DNA from: Armillaria gallica | Lineage: Eukaryota > Basidiomycota > Agaricomycetes > Agaricales > Physalacriaceae | Assembly: GCA_037576215.1 (NCBI GenBank) | Contig: JBANDB010000009.1 | Coordinates: forward strand, 434,001 to 498,000 | Reading direction: 5' to 3' | Length of the DNA stretch: 64,000 nucleotides | Shown: one piece after another, positions 1 through 11,300 of the stretch | Numbering within the stretch: position 1 is the stretch's first letter | How the letters are laid out: every line of letters begins with the position of its first letter | Position numbers and translations under genes: made by a program | Notes under the pieces: model-generated | Database searches by the model: none | Seen by the model: the letters and a program-made list of their open reading frames with translations, nothing else | Told to the model about the DNA's origin: nothing

Positions 1-400
1 CTACAGGTGGCAGAGGTTCAAACCCTTTGGTCTGGTTAGTGTTCGTACAGAGGCCTTCTTTTAACACGCAGCACTACAGGCGGCACAGGTTCAAACCCTG
101 TGGTCTGATTAGAGCACGCTTGAGGGTTCTCATTTCTGCAAGCGGCAGAGGTTCAAACCCTTTGGCTTGTCAGACGGGGTTTATTTGGTTATTGTTTCTC
201 TGGATTGGCACAGGTTCAAACCCTGTGGTCTGATTAGAGCACGCTTGAGGGTTCTCATTTCTGCAAGCGGCAGAGGTTCAAACCCTTTGGCTTGTCAGAC
301 GGGGTTTATTTGGTTATTGTTTCTCTGGATTGGCACAGGTTCAAACCCTGTGGGTCTATGATCGGTTTGGAAGCTTGAGCACATGGGTTCAAATTCTGTG
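1..400. repeat. Tandem array with tRNA B-box-like motifs (left copy)
   Basis: The 11-mer GGTTCAAACCC, or a close variant, recurs at about 15, 88, 150, 213, 275, 338 and 386, so roughly every 62 bp. Two consecutive motifs form an almost perfect 125-bp higher-order unit. The array is open in one frame only because it is repetitive, and I do not regard it as coding. The motif resembles the internal B box of Pol III genes (GGTTCGANTCC), but no A box is paired with it. A reverse-complement array lies near 50.79-51.20 kb. The array may extend left of the window. Confidence 0.85.
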
Positions 401-826
401 GCTCGAGTGGACATGTTTTGAAGGGTTTCTGCTTAGAGCGCAAGCTTTAAGTCGTGTTTAGGGTGTGTTTAAGTTCTTTGTGGTCACCTGTGTGTGTCGT
501 GCGAGGCTTATTGAGTGTTTTGTTGGTGTGTGGCAACGTGTTGTGTATTGTAGTACACCTTGCCTTGAGGCCTGGCGATATTGGTCGCCCCTCTTGTTAA
601 TAAAAGCCTTTGGACTTAGAGAGATCTAGATACCCTATGAGTGCTATCGCTATATGTGTGTATCGTATATTCTGAGAGTTTAGTTGTATTGCTTCAATCT
701 GCTTCTATCACATAATATCCCCCCAAGAACTTTGAGGGTTTGTGTGTGTAGTGTTGGGTGTGGATGTGATCAGTGTCTTCAATGCTGTTGCATTTCTAGC
801 CTGCGTGCACAGAGTCTCTTCACTGC
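1..826 (+). repeat. Dispersed repeat, left copy of an inverted pair
   Basis: The whole stretch, from the tandem array through TTAATAAAAGCC (about 598) and the run of C at about 719-724 to AGAGTCTCTTC (about 815-825), is present in reverse complement at about 50376-51240. Homology stops at about 826, where unrelated sequence starts. The AATAAA-like signal and the C6 tract (a purine tract on the other strand) suggest the end of a retroelement, but I could not define LTR ends. The class is unknown. Confidence 0.7.
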
Positions 827-1340
827 CCAAGCCCACAGATGTTTAACTGGGCTTCATTGGTGATACGAAGTTATCTGCCAACTTTCTCTGTTATACTGTG
901 GCCAGACGTCTCACAGAGACAGCCATCCATCACATGCCAATGAAATCTACCTGTCGTGATCGATTATAACAATGCGCATCCACCAAAGCCTTGACATTGC
1001 TCAAAGACATTCAGCCATCAAACTTTAAATATGATCATTCAGAACTGCCATCCTCGATGGCCCAAATTAGTTAGACAGAGGCATCAGCCTCAATGCTCTG
1101 CTTAGTCATCATAGTCTATTTTTAGTGCATTGAAGTGACAATTTGCATGTCTAGCAAGGATTGTATGGATATTGAAATGGGCAAGTATGCCCAACCCACT
1201 ATTCAAACATTTTCACTCCACCAAACCGCACACAACCACGAAGGACTATGCACCCACCAGAGCTCAAGACAAGAAATCAAAACTCAGAAATGCCCACATA
1301 ATACCGATACCCTTACATACAGATCCATTAAATTACTATT
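827..1340. repeat. Local repeat family, copy 1
   Basis: Starting at CCCAAGCCCACAGA this segment is collinear with 2490-2995 at roughly 80-85 percent identity by eye. Examples are the shared strings ACTGTGGCCAGAC and GACAGCCATCCATCAC. The adjoining 1340-1560 stretch is related to 4500-4660, sharing GCGCAAGATGTACACTTAGCCC. No coding capacity is conserved between copies. Confidence 0.65.
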
Positions 1341-2489
1341 AGTGGTACAAAAGCGCAAGATGTACACTTAGCCCTATAGGGCTTTGGATTACTTTAAACA
1401 TGGATGCCATCATTGTCATCATCGATTTTGATGTTCTAAAAGAAGAATTCACTGACTAAGCTAAGCATCAAGTCCGATGCCTGTTTCCACATACTTTTGG
1501 CCATTGGGGATGACAGTCCTAAGGGGACACTACTGAGGGCCCTCATTACAGTGCAATAGGGTCTTATCCAGTAAACCCTCATCATCCTTGCATCATTTAC
1601 ATTGTATTTTCTGGGTATCTTTATGAGGAACCAACCTTTGGTCATATTTCAACATTTTTTATTTTATTTATTTTACAAAAAACACATAAAAACTCCACAT
1701 TTCGAACTGGCTATTAAGACACTGTGGCGGTTCCTTATCTCTTGTTCCCTTCTCTCTTGCATCTGGTTTCATCATCTGCTATATTGTACCCACAATACTA
1801 AACAATGATTCCATGCAAAATCCTGTAGTTACCATGTCATCAACAGTCTACATTGCCTCACAATACTCAGTTTCCTGAAACCTTTTACATATCTTTCCAA
1901 GTTTTCATCTGCAAAATGATCCTGTGCTCCCAGATGGACTCTACCCTCGCATCCTATTTCTGGCAGGAGGCTATTGTGTTGATTGGCTACCATCCAAGAC
2001 TTGAGTGTTCATTATCTGTGTTGCTCCTTTGTATTTTGTTACAATCAGTCTTCCTGGTTCAATTCGAATTTTACGAACCCCAGTACATTTCCTTTTGTGA
2101 TTATACAAGTTTGAACTTGCCCACAACATCAAGATTGGCCAGACGGAATTATAGACATGACAAATACACCAGATAACCTTAAATTTTGGGTCAAGCATTT
2201 TTAAAAGAGATCAACTATATCATTCCAACAGTTCATAATTCCAGTAATTCAAACCACATGCACCAAGCATGGGAGTGTGATAGATTGCAAGCCTGTAGCT
2301 ACCGGAAGTATTCAATCTGTATAGCTAGCAAGCAAATAAATGTTTGCCTTATCAATTAATATTGATGATATGCACCAACAATAGTCTTATGAGCATCAAT
2401 GGGTATCCATGGGTAGTGATTGCAAAACCATAGGATGCCCCATTCTTAGCAAGCTCCAGCCTTCCATTAATTTATGGACTCGTAGCTCT

Positions 2490-2995
2490 CCAAACCCACC
2501 CAAGCCCACAGACTTTTAATTGGGCTTCCATCAGTCATACAATGTTATGTGCCAACTTTATTTGTTATACTGTGGCCAGACATCTCGCAGAGACAGCCAT
2601 CCATCACTTGCCAATGAAGTCTATCTGGTATCATCGATTATACCAATACACATCCACCAAAGCCTTGACATTCTTCAGAGACATTCAGCGATCAAAATTT
2701 AAGTGTAAATATTTTGAACTGCCATTCTTGATGGCCAAAAATACTTAGACCGAGGCATCGTTCTCGATGCTCTGCTTAGTCATCAGAGCCTATTTTTGGT
2801 GCATCGAAGCCAGATATTGAAATAGCCAAGTACGCCCAATCCACCACTCAAAGCTTTTTCACTGCATCAAGCCACACACAAATCACAAACAACTATGCAC
2901 CCACCACAGCTCAATGCAGAGATCGAACCTCAGAAATGCTCACATAATACCAACATACAGATCCACTAGATTGCCACTAGCGGGAACCTGTGAAG
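2490..2995. repeat. Local repeat family, copy 2
   Basis: Degenerate direct copy of 827-1340, with indels and many transitions. This indicates an old duplication or a dispersed element. No open frame is conserved between the two copies. Confidence 0.65.
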
Positions 2996-5343
2996 AGTTG
3001 GATTTCTAGTCTAAAATACCCCAAACACGTTTATGTAGCTATAAGATATTGGTATATGCAAATTTATGTGGCACCAGTGACTTCAGCAGGGATGACTTAC
3101 CCTCGCTTTGCTGCCTGCCAGGCTCCTTGCTGTTGTCTGTGATCAAATTATTTCTTCTATGTTTTCATTAGCAAAAGCTGATGCTGGGCAGTACTGTCAG
3201 TCTGAATGAGAAGCAAACAATGGGAAAGTTCAAACATCACCTTAATGCAGAACATAGGTGGTTGGCATTGATGAAGGTGTACAGCATGATCCTGTAAATG
3301 TAGCACAAGGATTCTGCGACACTACAACATGGTCTAATACAAAGTATCTTCTGAATGCTCTCATTCTCAGGGATGAGTGCGCACAAGGTTATCTTGCTTA
3401 ACCTTTGAGTTTGGGACGTTGAACTTGTTACAGGGAGTAAACCATTGTCACATTTCCTGAAATATGGTTTGAACAAGACCATATGGAGCATAAGACATAC
3501 CCTAGGTCTCTCTTGAGTTCTCCATACAAGCTGATCAAGCTTCATTTCCGAACCATACTGTAATATCACTGTAGGACTCCTCAAGGGTTTATTAATCGTA
3601 TTTACTCTGGTGATTCAGTATCTTATCTAGAGTTTGCGCTGGTAGGCATGTGGCATTGTCAGGATGACTGTAATTGTAGCATCGAATGTGGCTTCTTCAG
3701 AAAAGATGTCAGCCCCCAATTTGAGGGCAAACATGAACTAGTAGCTGAATGATTCAAAGGTCGACAACGTCAGCTGGATATTGAATTTGAAGATGACATC
3801 TTCCAACTTTTGAGGCCTACAAAGAGAGTTGTGTAAATAGTAATAGTATGTAAAGAGAGAGTACCTACCCTTTGCTCATGCAGAAAAGATGCTTGCATAG
3901 AATGACCAGAGACCTCAGACACACCGAGCTGTGAAATACTAAGGCACAACCGAGGAAACGTAAAATGGACAACATACTCATTTTCACGAGCTGAAAAGTG
4001 ATGAAAGCACTCTTTATACATGTAAAAACAACACTTTAAGTTCCCAACTGAGATGGCAAGAAATGAAAGATATGACCAAGAAACGGCGAGGGTGAAGCAA
4101 AAAAAGGTCATTGGGGAACATAAAGTTTGCAGTCACAATTGTTTAGCACCTGCAGGGGACTGCGACCTTCAACATGTTGGCTAATTTGACTCACTGCGCT
4201 TGCAGCTAAACAAACCTTGCACAGCACTACCAGGTCAACGTCAATACCAAGCATGCTTCAAAGCAGTCGGTGGCCATAATTAATGAAGGAAGAGACCCCC
4301 AGGAGGAAGTAGCCTGGAGACCCTGGCAAGCTGGTTTATAGATACTGGCAGAACTCATACAACCTGTGGGGAGGAACTCCGAGGAAGACAGGGAGAAGAA
4401 CAAATACATGATGGAATATCAGGCCTAAGAACCAATGAAAAGCTCGAGTTGTGTAGCCAATGAGAGCGGAGTTCCCACATTCACTCGTTGTATAGTAGAT
4501 TAGTGGTATAAAGCGCAAGATGTACACTTAGCCCCAAAGGGCCTTAGATTACTTTAACCATCATCGATGTTGATGTTCTAAAAATAGAATGTGCTGACTG
4601 AGCTAGTCATCGAGTCCAATGCCCATTTCCAGGTACTTTGGCCATCGGGGATGCCCCGATATAGGCAATGAGCGCTTGTGGGCACCTAATGTTCCCCAGA
4701 CCGAATGCCGGTCAATTATGTGGATCTGATGATTACTCCTTATCGCAATGAGCACATGTGGGGACGTTTATTGGATGGGGCTCTGGTTGAATGCAGATAT
4801 GATTGGAGTCGATAGGGATTCTTTACAAACAGTATACCTTACTATTCCTTTCTGACTGTGACAAAGGCTGATTACAGATGAAAATATGCCATCTTCAGAG
4901 ATCTTCATACTACAGGCCCTTGTTATGGGTTATGTGAATATATGGCTGTAATAGTATAGTAACTACAGATTCGGGAGGGGAGGAGGGTTGATGAATAGTA
5001 GAGCACGAAAGACAAGCAACACAGGTGAACAATAGAAAGCATTTTCACTCACCGAAAGACACAGTAACTGAGGAAAGGAGCGGTGGAAGAGGAGCATGGT
5101 GACTCCGAGATAAGCTAGTAAAAAAAGATACTAAGACCTTGCAAGTATTATTCCTGCTACGTTAATAGGTTTTATAGAGGGATGACAGTTTCTGAGATTT
5201 GATGAAAAGCCGAAGTCCGATGTCATGAAAATTCCTATTTACAGAAAAATCTCCTGGCCTAGTGCTGAAATACTTCCTTGAAGGTAAAATATGGGGTGTG
5301 GCAATGACTTGGCTTGTCACTGCTTACATATGACTGTCCACTA
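2996..5343. other. Intergenic, no recognisable gene
   Basis: Short open frames here (for example minus strand 3237-3584 and 3770-4111) have no recognisable motif and no splice-consistent extension. The 4500-4660 part repeats 1340-1560. The retrotransposon inserted at the right edge of this stretch. Confidence 0.5.
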
Positions 5344-5348
5344 CTATC
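5344..5348. repeat. Target-site duplication CTATC, left
   Basis: CTATC lies directly before the 5' LTR and is repeated at 13674-13678 directly after the 3' LTR. This is the 5-bp duplication expected from a retroviral-type integrase. Confidence 0.9.
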
Positions 5349-5803
5349 TGTTACGATTTATTTATTTTTCTTTACCTAAGCACCTCTTATCTTATCTTAT
5401 CTTTGGCGCTTACTCTTATCTTATCTTTAGATACGTGACTTCAGAGAGTCTTCACATCACGACATAGTCACACTCAGCCGACGTGTACTTTTTCACACGT
5501 CGCACTCAGTACTAGACCTCTGACTTGATCACCAGTTATTGAACCGCGCAGTCACCGTGTTCTTACTTCCTTTTCTTACACGGTGCCCTTATTATTCAGA
5601 CCCTCGATTTTAGTATATAAGTAGTGTACTCAAAGCTGTATATTCCTTAGCTTTGAGCTAACATTTATTCATACCGAAACACATTCCTTCTTGCTAAGCA
5701 CTACTTAGTAACCTTGATCTCTCAATCAGCACAGGACTTAGCGGTGACTGTACAAACGCAATACAGCTGTCTATTTACTCTTGATTGTAGTTCGGGTCTT
5801 ACA
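5349..5803 (+). repeat. 5' LTR
   Basis: It begins TGTTA and ends TTACA, and is 455 bp long. It carries a CT-rich TTATC repeat near its start, a TATATAA box at 5614-5620, and a 9-bp hairpin formed by CTCAAAGCT (5630-5638) and AGCTTTGAG (5649-5657). It pairs with 13219-13673. Confidence 0.95.
5614..5620 (+). promoter_or_regulatory. LTR TATA box
   Basis: TATATAA lies 35 bp before A5649. The 13 bases starting at A5649 are exactly complementary to the primer site at 5805-5817. That spacing marks about 5649 as the probable transcript start. Confidence 0.7.
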
Positions 5804-5804
5804 T

Positions 5805-5817
5805 TTAGCTCAAAGCT
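5805..5817 (+). other. Self-priming primer-binding site
   Basis: TTAGCTCAAAGCT starts one base after the LTR end. It is the perfect reverse complement of AGCTTTGAGCTAA at 5649-5661, the predicted 5' end of the element's own RNA. Tf1/sushi-type elements prime minus-strand synthesis by folding the mRNA 5' end onto such a site instead of using a tRNA. I see no tRNA-like primer site instead. Confidence 0.8.
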
Positions 5818-5845
5818 TTTCTTATGCTCCTTAACAGGAGCTCTC

Positions 5846-6907
5846 ATGTCAGATAGTGCAGCCACTGCAATCTTCAGCGCCTCCATAGGTTTTGGAACCC
5901 TCTGCCTAGCCACAGCATTTGTTCTTGCAGTACAACACTTTGAAGCCGACCGAGCCATCACAGTCACCCAGATTCATAATGGTGTCCCGGTCGAGTGGCA
6001 GCTCCCACCCATCGTCGCACCCATACCACAGCAACCGATCTCAATCCACAGCCTCTCTAGAGAGCAGGAAGAAGAGGAGTCTTCTGAGTCACCTACTCCC
6101 GTCTTCCAGATGAGAGGGACTTCTCCCCCTCCCAGAAGGCGCATGCCTATCATCATCATCTCCCCCACCGGTTCTTCCAACACTAACACATACCCCCCTT
6201 GACCTCCCACACCCGGCGACTACGCCCGCCCCGCCTTTAATAACAATGGGGGATTCAACGTGGGCCGAAACATTAGACCCGTCACACCCATCAGCACCCA
6301 CGCTTATGACCCTTGGGCTCACAGGGACCGGGCTACAACACCCCCAACCACGAGCATTAACAACGACTTCTGGGATAATATTACCCTTTCATGGAGCATC
6401 TACTTCCCTGGCGGTTTGGAATCCTCGGGTCACAGAACCCCATCCCCAGTCGAAGGAAGAAGTGTACACTGGGACCAGCCCATACAGGCCTCCCAGCAGA
6501 CACCAGAGCCTGTATGAGGAGTCAAGGAGCCCGTCGCCAGCACTTCCCATCTCCTGTATGACAATTCCCCCTACTGGCAGAATGTCCAGAGGCAGCATCA
6601 CCCCAGTACCCCCATCCCCTCAACTTCCCACCTCGTCATCCCGACCACCATCGGTCGCTCATTCAGAGAGATCGATGAGAGCCATCCCAAGGTCTGCCTC
6701 AACCGGTTCTATGAGACCCCATGGGGAGGAGATTGGGACGACGATGCAGAAGGCACCATCACAGGGGGAGGGTACCCCGATGATGAGTGCTTTAACGGCA
6801 TCGACGGACAGTCTCCCACTGGCTCCAAGCAGACCCCCATCCTGATGCTCACAGTTACCAACCCTGACCCCTGTAACGATACCCCTTCCAGCGATGATAC
6901 TATCTAA
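5846..6907 (+). pseudogene. gag: Retrotransposon ORF1 / N-terminal gag segment, broken
   Basis: I start at the first ATG after the LTR that is in the long frame. The N-terminus is hydrophobic (residues about 8-32), and a Ser/Pro-rich region follows. The frame is interrupted by TGA at 6200-6202 and 6515-6517 and ends in TAA at 6905-6907. The ATG of the next frame at 6894 overlaps this end in ATGATACTATCTAA. So either there are two separate proteins or one gag protein with a frame change. The TGA positions fit CGA to TGA decay. The earlier in-frame ATG at 5714 lies inside the LTR and is less likely. The function of this N-terminal part is unknown to me. Confidence 0.6.
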
Positions 6908-8384
6908 TGCCATTAAGGAATATGACAGTGATTGGAACCGCGTCCTGACACCAGTGAATCAAGCGGACTATGCCGACATATATAATTACTTTGCTTACAA
7001 ATTACCTTTTATGCCAACTTGGGGAAGAACCCAAGCTGGAAACGACTATTTTATGAACAAACAGAGAGACCTCCCAGCCAACGACATTCTACAGTATGAG
7101 GCAGAGTGAAATGCTCGCCTCCTGTGGAATGAAATACATACAGACACCCCCAAACACCCCCTGACCCCTTACGAAAGCGTCACTAGTGCCCCCTATGATG
7201 AAGACACCAAAATGGAAACCCCGCACCCAATGCCGGATGCTCCGCCAACAGCACCGCCCCGAGCACCGATCAGCCCCTTCTCTTATGTCAGAGGACAGGA
7301 ACCACCAGGCACATATCCTCGCGGCTACAGACCATTCGCCAGGGCTGACCCAGCAGGAGGTGGCGGCAGTGGTGGACAACCCGCCCAACCACTGCAACCT
7401 CCTGCCCCACCTCAGTGATGGGCACTCCCACAACTACCTGCCCCAGCAAGAAGGCCACCTACCCCACCAGCTGCCTGGGAGTTGACTACTGATAACACAG
7501 CTCCCTATGACGACCTTAAACTAAAAATATTAAAGGACGTCGACAACTTTAACGGGGATTCCGACAAAATCTCCTGGTTCTTCCTGAAGTGTGAACTCCA
7601 CTTCGAGCTATTCAACCGCCACTTCCGCCACCATCCCCATAAAGTAATCTTCTGTGTTTCATGACTCAGAGGAGACGCTGAAAAATGGTGGGAGTTATGC
7701 GCACAGCTCATCAGAAAGAACGACAACGGAGATCAGTTATACCCCATGTATGATGACTTCAAGTCGGAACTCAGGGCAAGGTTCTGGAAGGATGCCAACA
7801 CACAGATCAAATATGTGCAGTGGGAAAAACTCAGACAGGTCGACTTCAAGGATGGCGACCTCTTCTTCCAACAGTTTGAAGAGCTCACCTACTACACCAA
7901 TGTATGCAACAACAAACAAGTCATGCTCGCTCAGGTCAAGAAAGCCACCCGAGAGACAAGTAAAAATACAATATACTCGGCTGATGGGGAGGTGCCAACC
8001 ACCTATCAAGGGTGGAAGGATTGTCTACTCCGGATGGACTATAACTGGCAGCTGAAGCAGGCAGAAAGATTGGGGCGCAGTGACACCAAGTCACAGACGC
8101 AGAAGGGAACCATGATGCAGAAGGCAACAACAAGTACACCGGATAAGAAAACGGCTACAGGGACAACATTTGGAGGGCGCAGCGTGCCAATGGATATTGA
8201 CGCAGCCAGGGCAGTGGCAAAGTGTTTCCGATGTGGCAAGCTCGGACACTTCAAGCGCAACTGCCCTACTGTGCCGAAAACCAGGGAAGAAGCACTACGC
8301 CGATGCAACACTTATTGGGACCATCACCCAACTATGGAAAACCTCTCAACAATCGAGGAGGTAAAAGAGAGCGCCGAGGAGTAA
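6894..8384 (+). pseudogene. gag: Gag (capsid and nucleocapsid), broken
   Basis: This would be the structural protein that packages the element RNA into cytoplasmic particles. The capsid-like part (about 7500-8070) has the usual Ty3/gypsy layout, with a Trp-rich stretch and a long acidic helix region. A CCHC zinc knuckle, C-x2-C-x4-H-x4-C, lies at 8223-8264 (CFRCGKLGHFKRNC). The frame is broken by TGA at 7107, 7416 and 7662; at 7662 the family normally has an arginine. A Pro-rich linker lies at about 7210-7420. The terminal stop is TAA 8382-8384. Pol overlaps the 3' end in the -1 frame. I found no textbook slippery heptamer in the overlap. Confidence 0.85.
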
Positions 8385-11300
8385 ATGATTCAACTTACTC
8401 AGCCAAGGACTTAGTCTCAGCTGGTATGCCTGTCACAAATATATCGTGTACTTATAGATCTGTAGTATCTACCACGCATTCGAATATACCCATGACTTTG
8501 CAATCAGACCAGAGACTAAGCAAGAATCAAATCACGGACCCAGGGACGAGCAGCATAGTTATCAAACTACCAGCTCGACATTCAACAAGTAACCTATTAC
8601 AGGCAAAAGCGAACGGTAAGTCACCTACCATAGTGACACCCATCATAACAGCGCCAGGAGAGCGACTGGATGGGGCAGGGGAACAAGTGCATAGTGCCCC
8701 CCCTGGTGAAACAGCTCTACAGAGTCCCTGCCTTGCAGGGAGGTTCGAGGGAATAGCTTCAGCAAAACCTCCTCTGGTAAAAGAGATTACTGTATGGATG
8801 CCAAAGTCTAAATCCCAAACCAATGGGGCTTTGGTGAAAACAGAGGACAACAATGTCGACGCCGAGTTACAGAGGACAACTGGACAAAAAGGTCTGACGC
8901 AAGGGCAAGAATGGCCCGGAATGCTGAAAGAAATGAGGGACCCTGTGGGCCTGAAGGGAACAGGGGGTGCTGGTAAGACCGACTCGTCAGCACTCGATGC
9001 CTTTGTCACCACCGGCGACCCCTCCAGGAAACGCACCTCACGTTCCATGCAGGGAGGTCAAGAGCAGATATGTTCCCCGCATCCCAAGAAGACAACAGAC
9101 CAGGACAACCAGAAAGCCGCAGGACAGGAATCCACTAGCGCCCAGGTGGTAGAAAGGGGGCACAAAGTAACTATGTATGAAGTTCCTGACCCAGAAGATG
9201 ACACCAGTTTCATGATGAACAAGAACGCTAAATTAACACCCCCTATAGAAATAGCGGTGACCTCGCCAACGGTAGTCGAGCCCTCACAGGTCGATGCAAA
9301 GGCTAGAGAGGTCCCCCGCACTTGGCTTAAACCTTTCAGAGCTGAGTGGACCTTACGCGGAATAGTAGAAGCGAAGACGGAGTCAGAAGTGAAAGCGATC
9401 TTAAGGAATTGGATTCACAAGACGCACGCTGAAGAAGTCGTCGACGAAATAATAGAGGGGATGCAGAGGACAGAACGCATCAGTGCACTCGGATGGCTCG
9501 AAGAGTTGCAACAACCAAGGCTGTACATTGCCAAGCTAAGCGGAAAGGGGAGGGACCTGACCATCAACGTTCAAGTCAGGACCCCAGGAAGTAAAGCCCA
9601 ATTCTTGACTTCAGCATTAGTCGACAGCGGATGCACCAGTAGCGCCATCAACCAAAGCTTTGTCAATCAGCACAACATCCTGACCCATACCACTGCCACA
9701 CCAATCCCAGTTTATAATGCCAATGGAATGCGCAATCAAGGAGGATCAATTACCCAATACGCTGAGATTCACCTCACAATCGGAGATCATACCGAACAAA
9801 TAGATTTAGCCATCACAGAACTCGGCAGCAATTCAATCTTCCTCAGACATGATTGGTTAACCCGACACAATCCGATCATTAACTGGAAATCAGGAGCATT
9901 AACGTTTGCACAATGTGAATGCCATAAAAACCCATTTGTATTACCCAATGCGGATCCTGACAACAAGTGGGACGAGGAGCTGGAAGAGGGTGATACCATT
10001 CTCGCAATAGACTTCATGCAGGCCATCCTTATATGCGCTCATCATGTGAATGACCTCGCAGCCAAGGCTAGCGCAGGCAAGAAGACCAAGACATTCGAAG
10101 AAATGGTCCCAGACTGGTGCAGAGATTTCAACGATCTATTCGACAAAGATAACTTCAACGAACTCCCTGAACCAAAGATGTGGGACCACGCTATCAAACT
10201 TACTCCAAACACCAGCGCCAACCTTGACTGCAAGGTCTACCCTCTCAATCATAATGAACAAGAGGAACTCGACAAGTTCTTAGACAAGAACCTCTCGAGT
10301 GGACGAATACGACCATCCAAATCACCCATGGCCTCGCCATTCTTCTTCGTCAAAAAGAAGGATGGTAAACTACGACCAGTCCAAGATTATCAAAAGCTTA
10401 ATGAGATGACGATTAAAAACCATTATCCGCTTCCTTTAATCTCAGAACTAATGGACAAATTGCGGGGTGCCAAGTACTTCTCCAAACTTGATGTTCGATG
10501 GGGCTACAATAATGTACGCATCAAGAGTGGTGACGAGTGGAAGGCAGCTTTCAGAACTAACCGAGGCTTGTTCGAGCCCACGGTTATGTTCTTTGGACTC
10601 ACCAACTCCCCTGCGACTTTCCAATGGATGATGAACAACATCTTCAAAGATCTCATCACATCAGGTGCTGTTACGGTCTACCTGGATGATATTTTGATCA
10701 TGTCCAAAACCAAGGAGGAACATTGCCGCATCATACACGAAGTTCTAAAAGTCCTATGAAAGAACAAGCTATTCCTGAAAGCGGAGAAATGCGAGTTCGA
10801 GACTTTAGAAACCGAGTACCTTGGGGTCATCATCAGCGAAGGAAGCATCCGAATGGATCCAGTCAAGATCGCAGGAATAGCGGAGTGGCCCGTGCCAATC
10901 AAGAAACAGCAGTTACAGTCGTTCCTAGGCTTTACCAATTTCTATCGACATTTCATCAAAGGATACAGCAAGGTCGTCAAACCAATGACACAGCTGACAG
11001 GAAACGATCCGTGGAAATGGGGAAAGGTGCAACAAGACGCATTCGAGGAACTAAAAAGACTATTGGCCGAGGAGGTGGTGCTAGCCATACCAACGGAGGA
11101 AGGGAAATTCTGTGTAGAAGCAGATGCCAGCGAAGGAGCGATAGGAGCTGTATTGTTGCAGGAACAGGATGGAAAATGGTGCCCAGTCGCGTTTCTATCC
11201 AAGTCCCTCACAGTCACGGAACGAAATTATGAAATTTACGACAAGGAACTGCTTGCAATTATGCTCGCGCTTGACAAATGGCGGCATTACCTGATGGGGG

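Noticed and set aside
27..361. Repetitive protein encoded by the tandem array
   Set aside because: It is open only in short overlapping frames, no start or stop is conserved, and the inverted copy does not preserve the frame.
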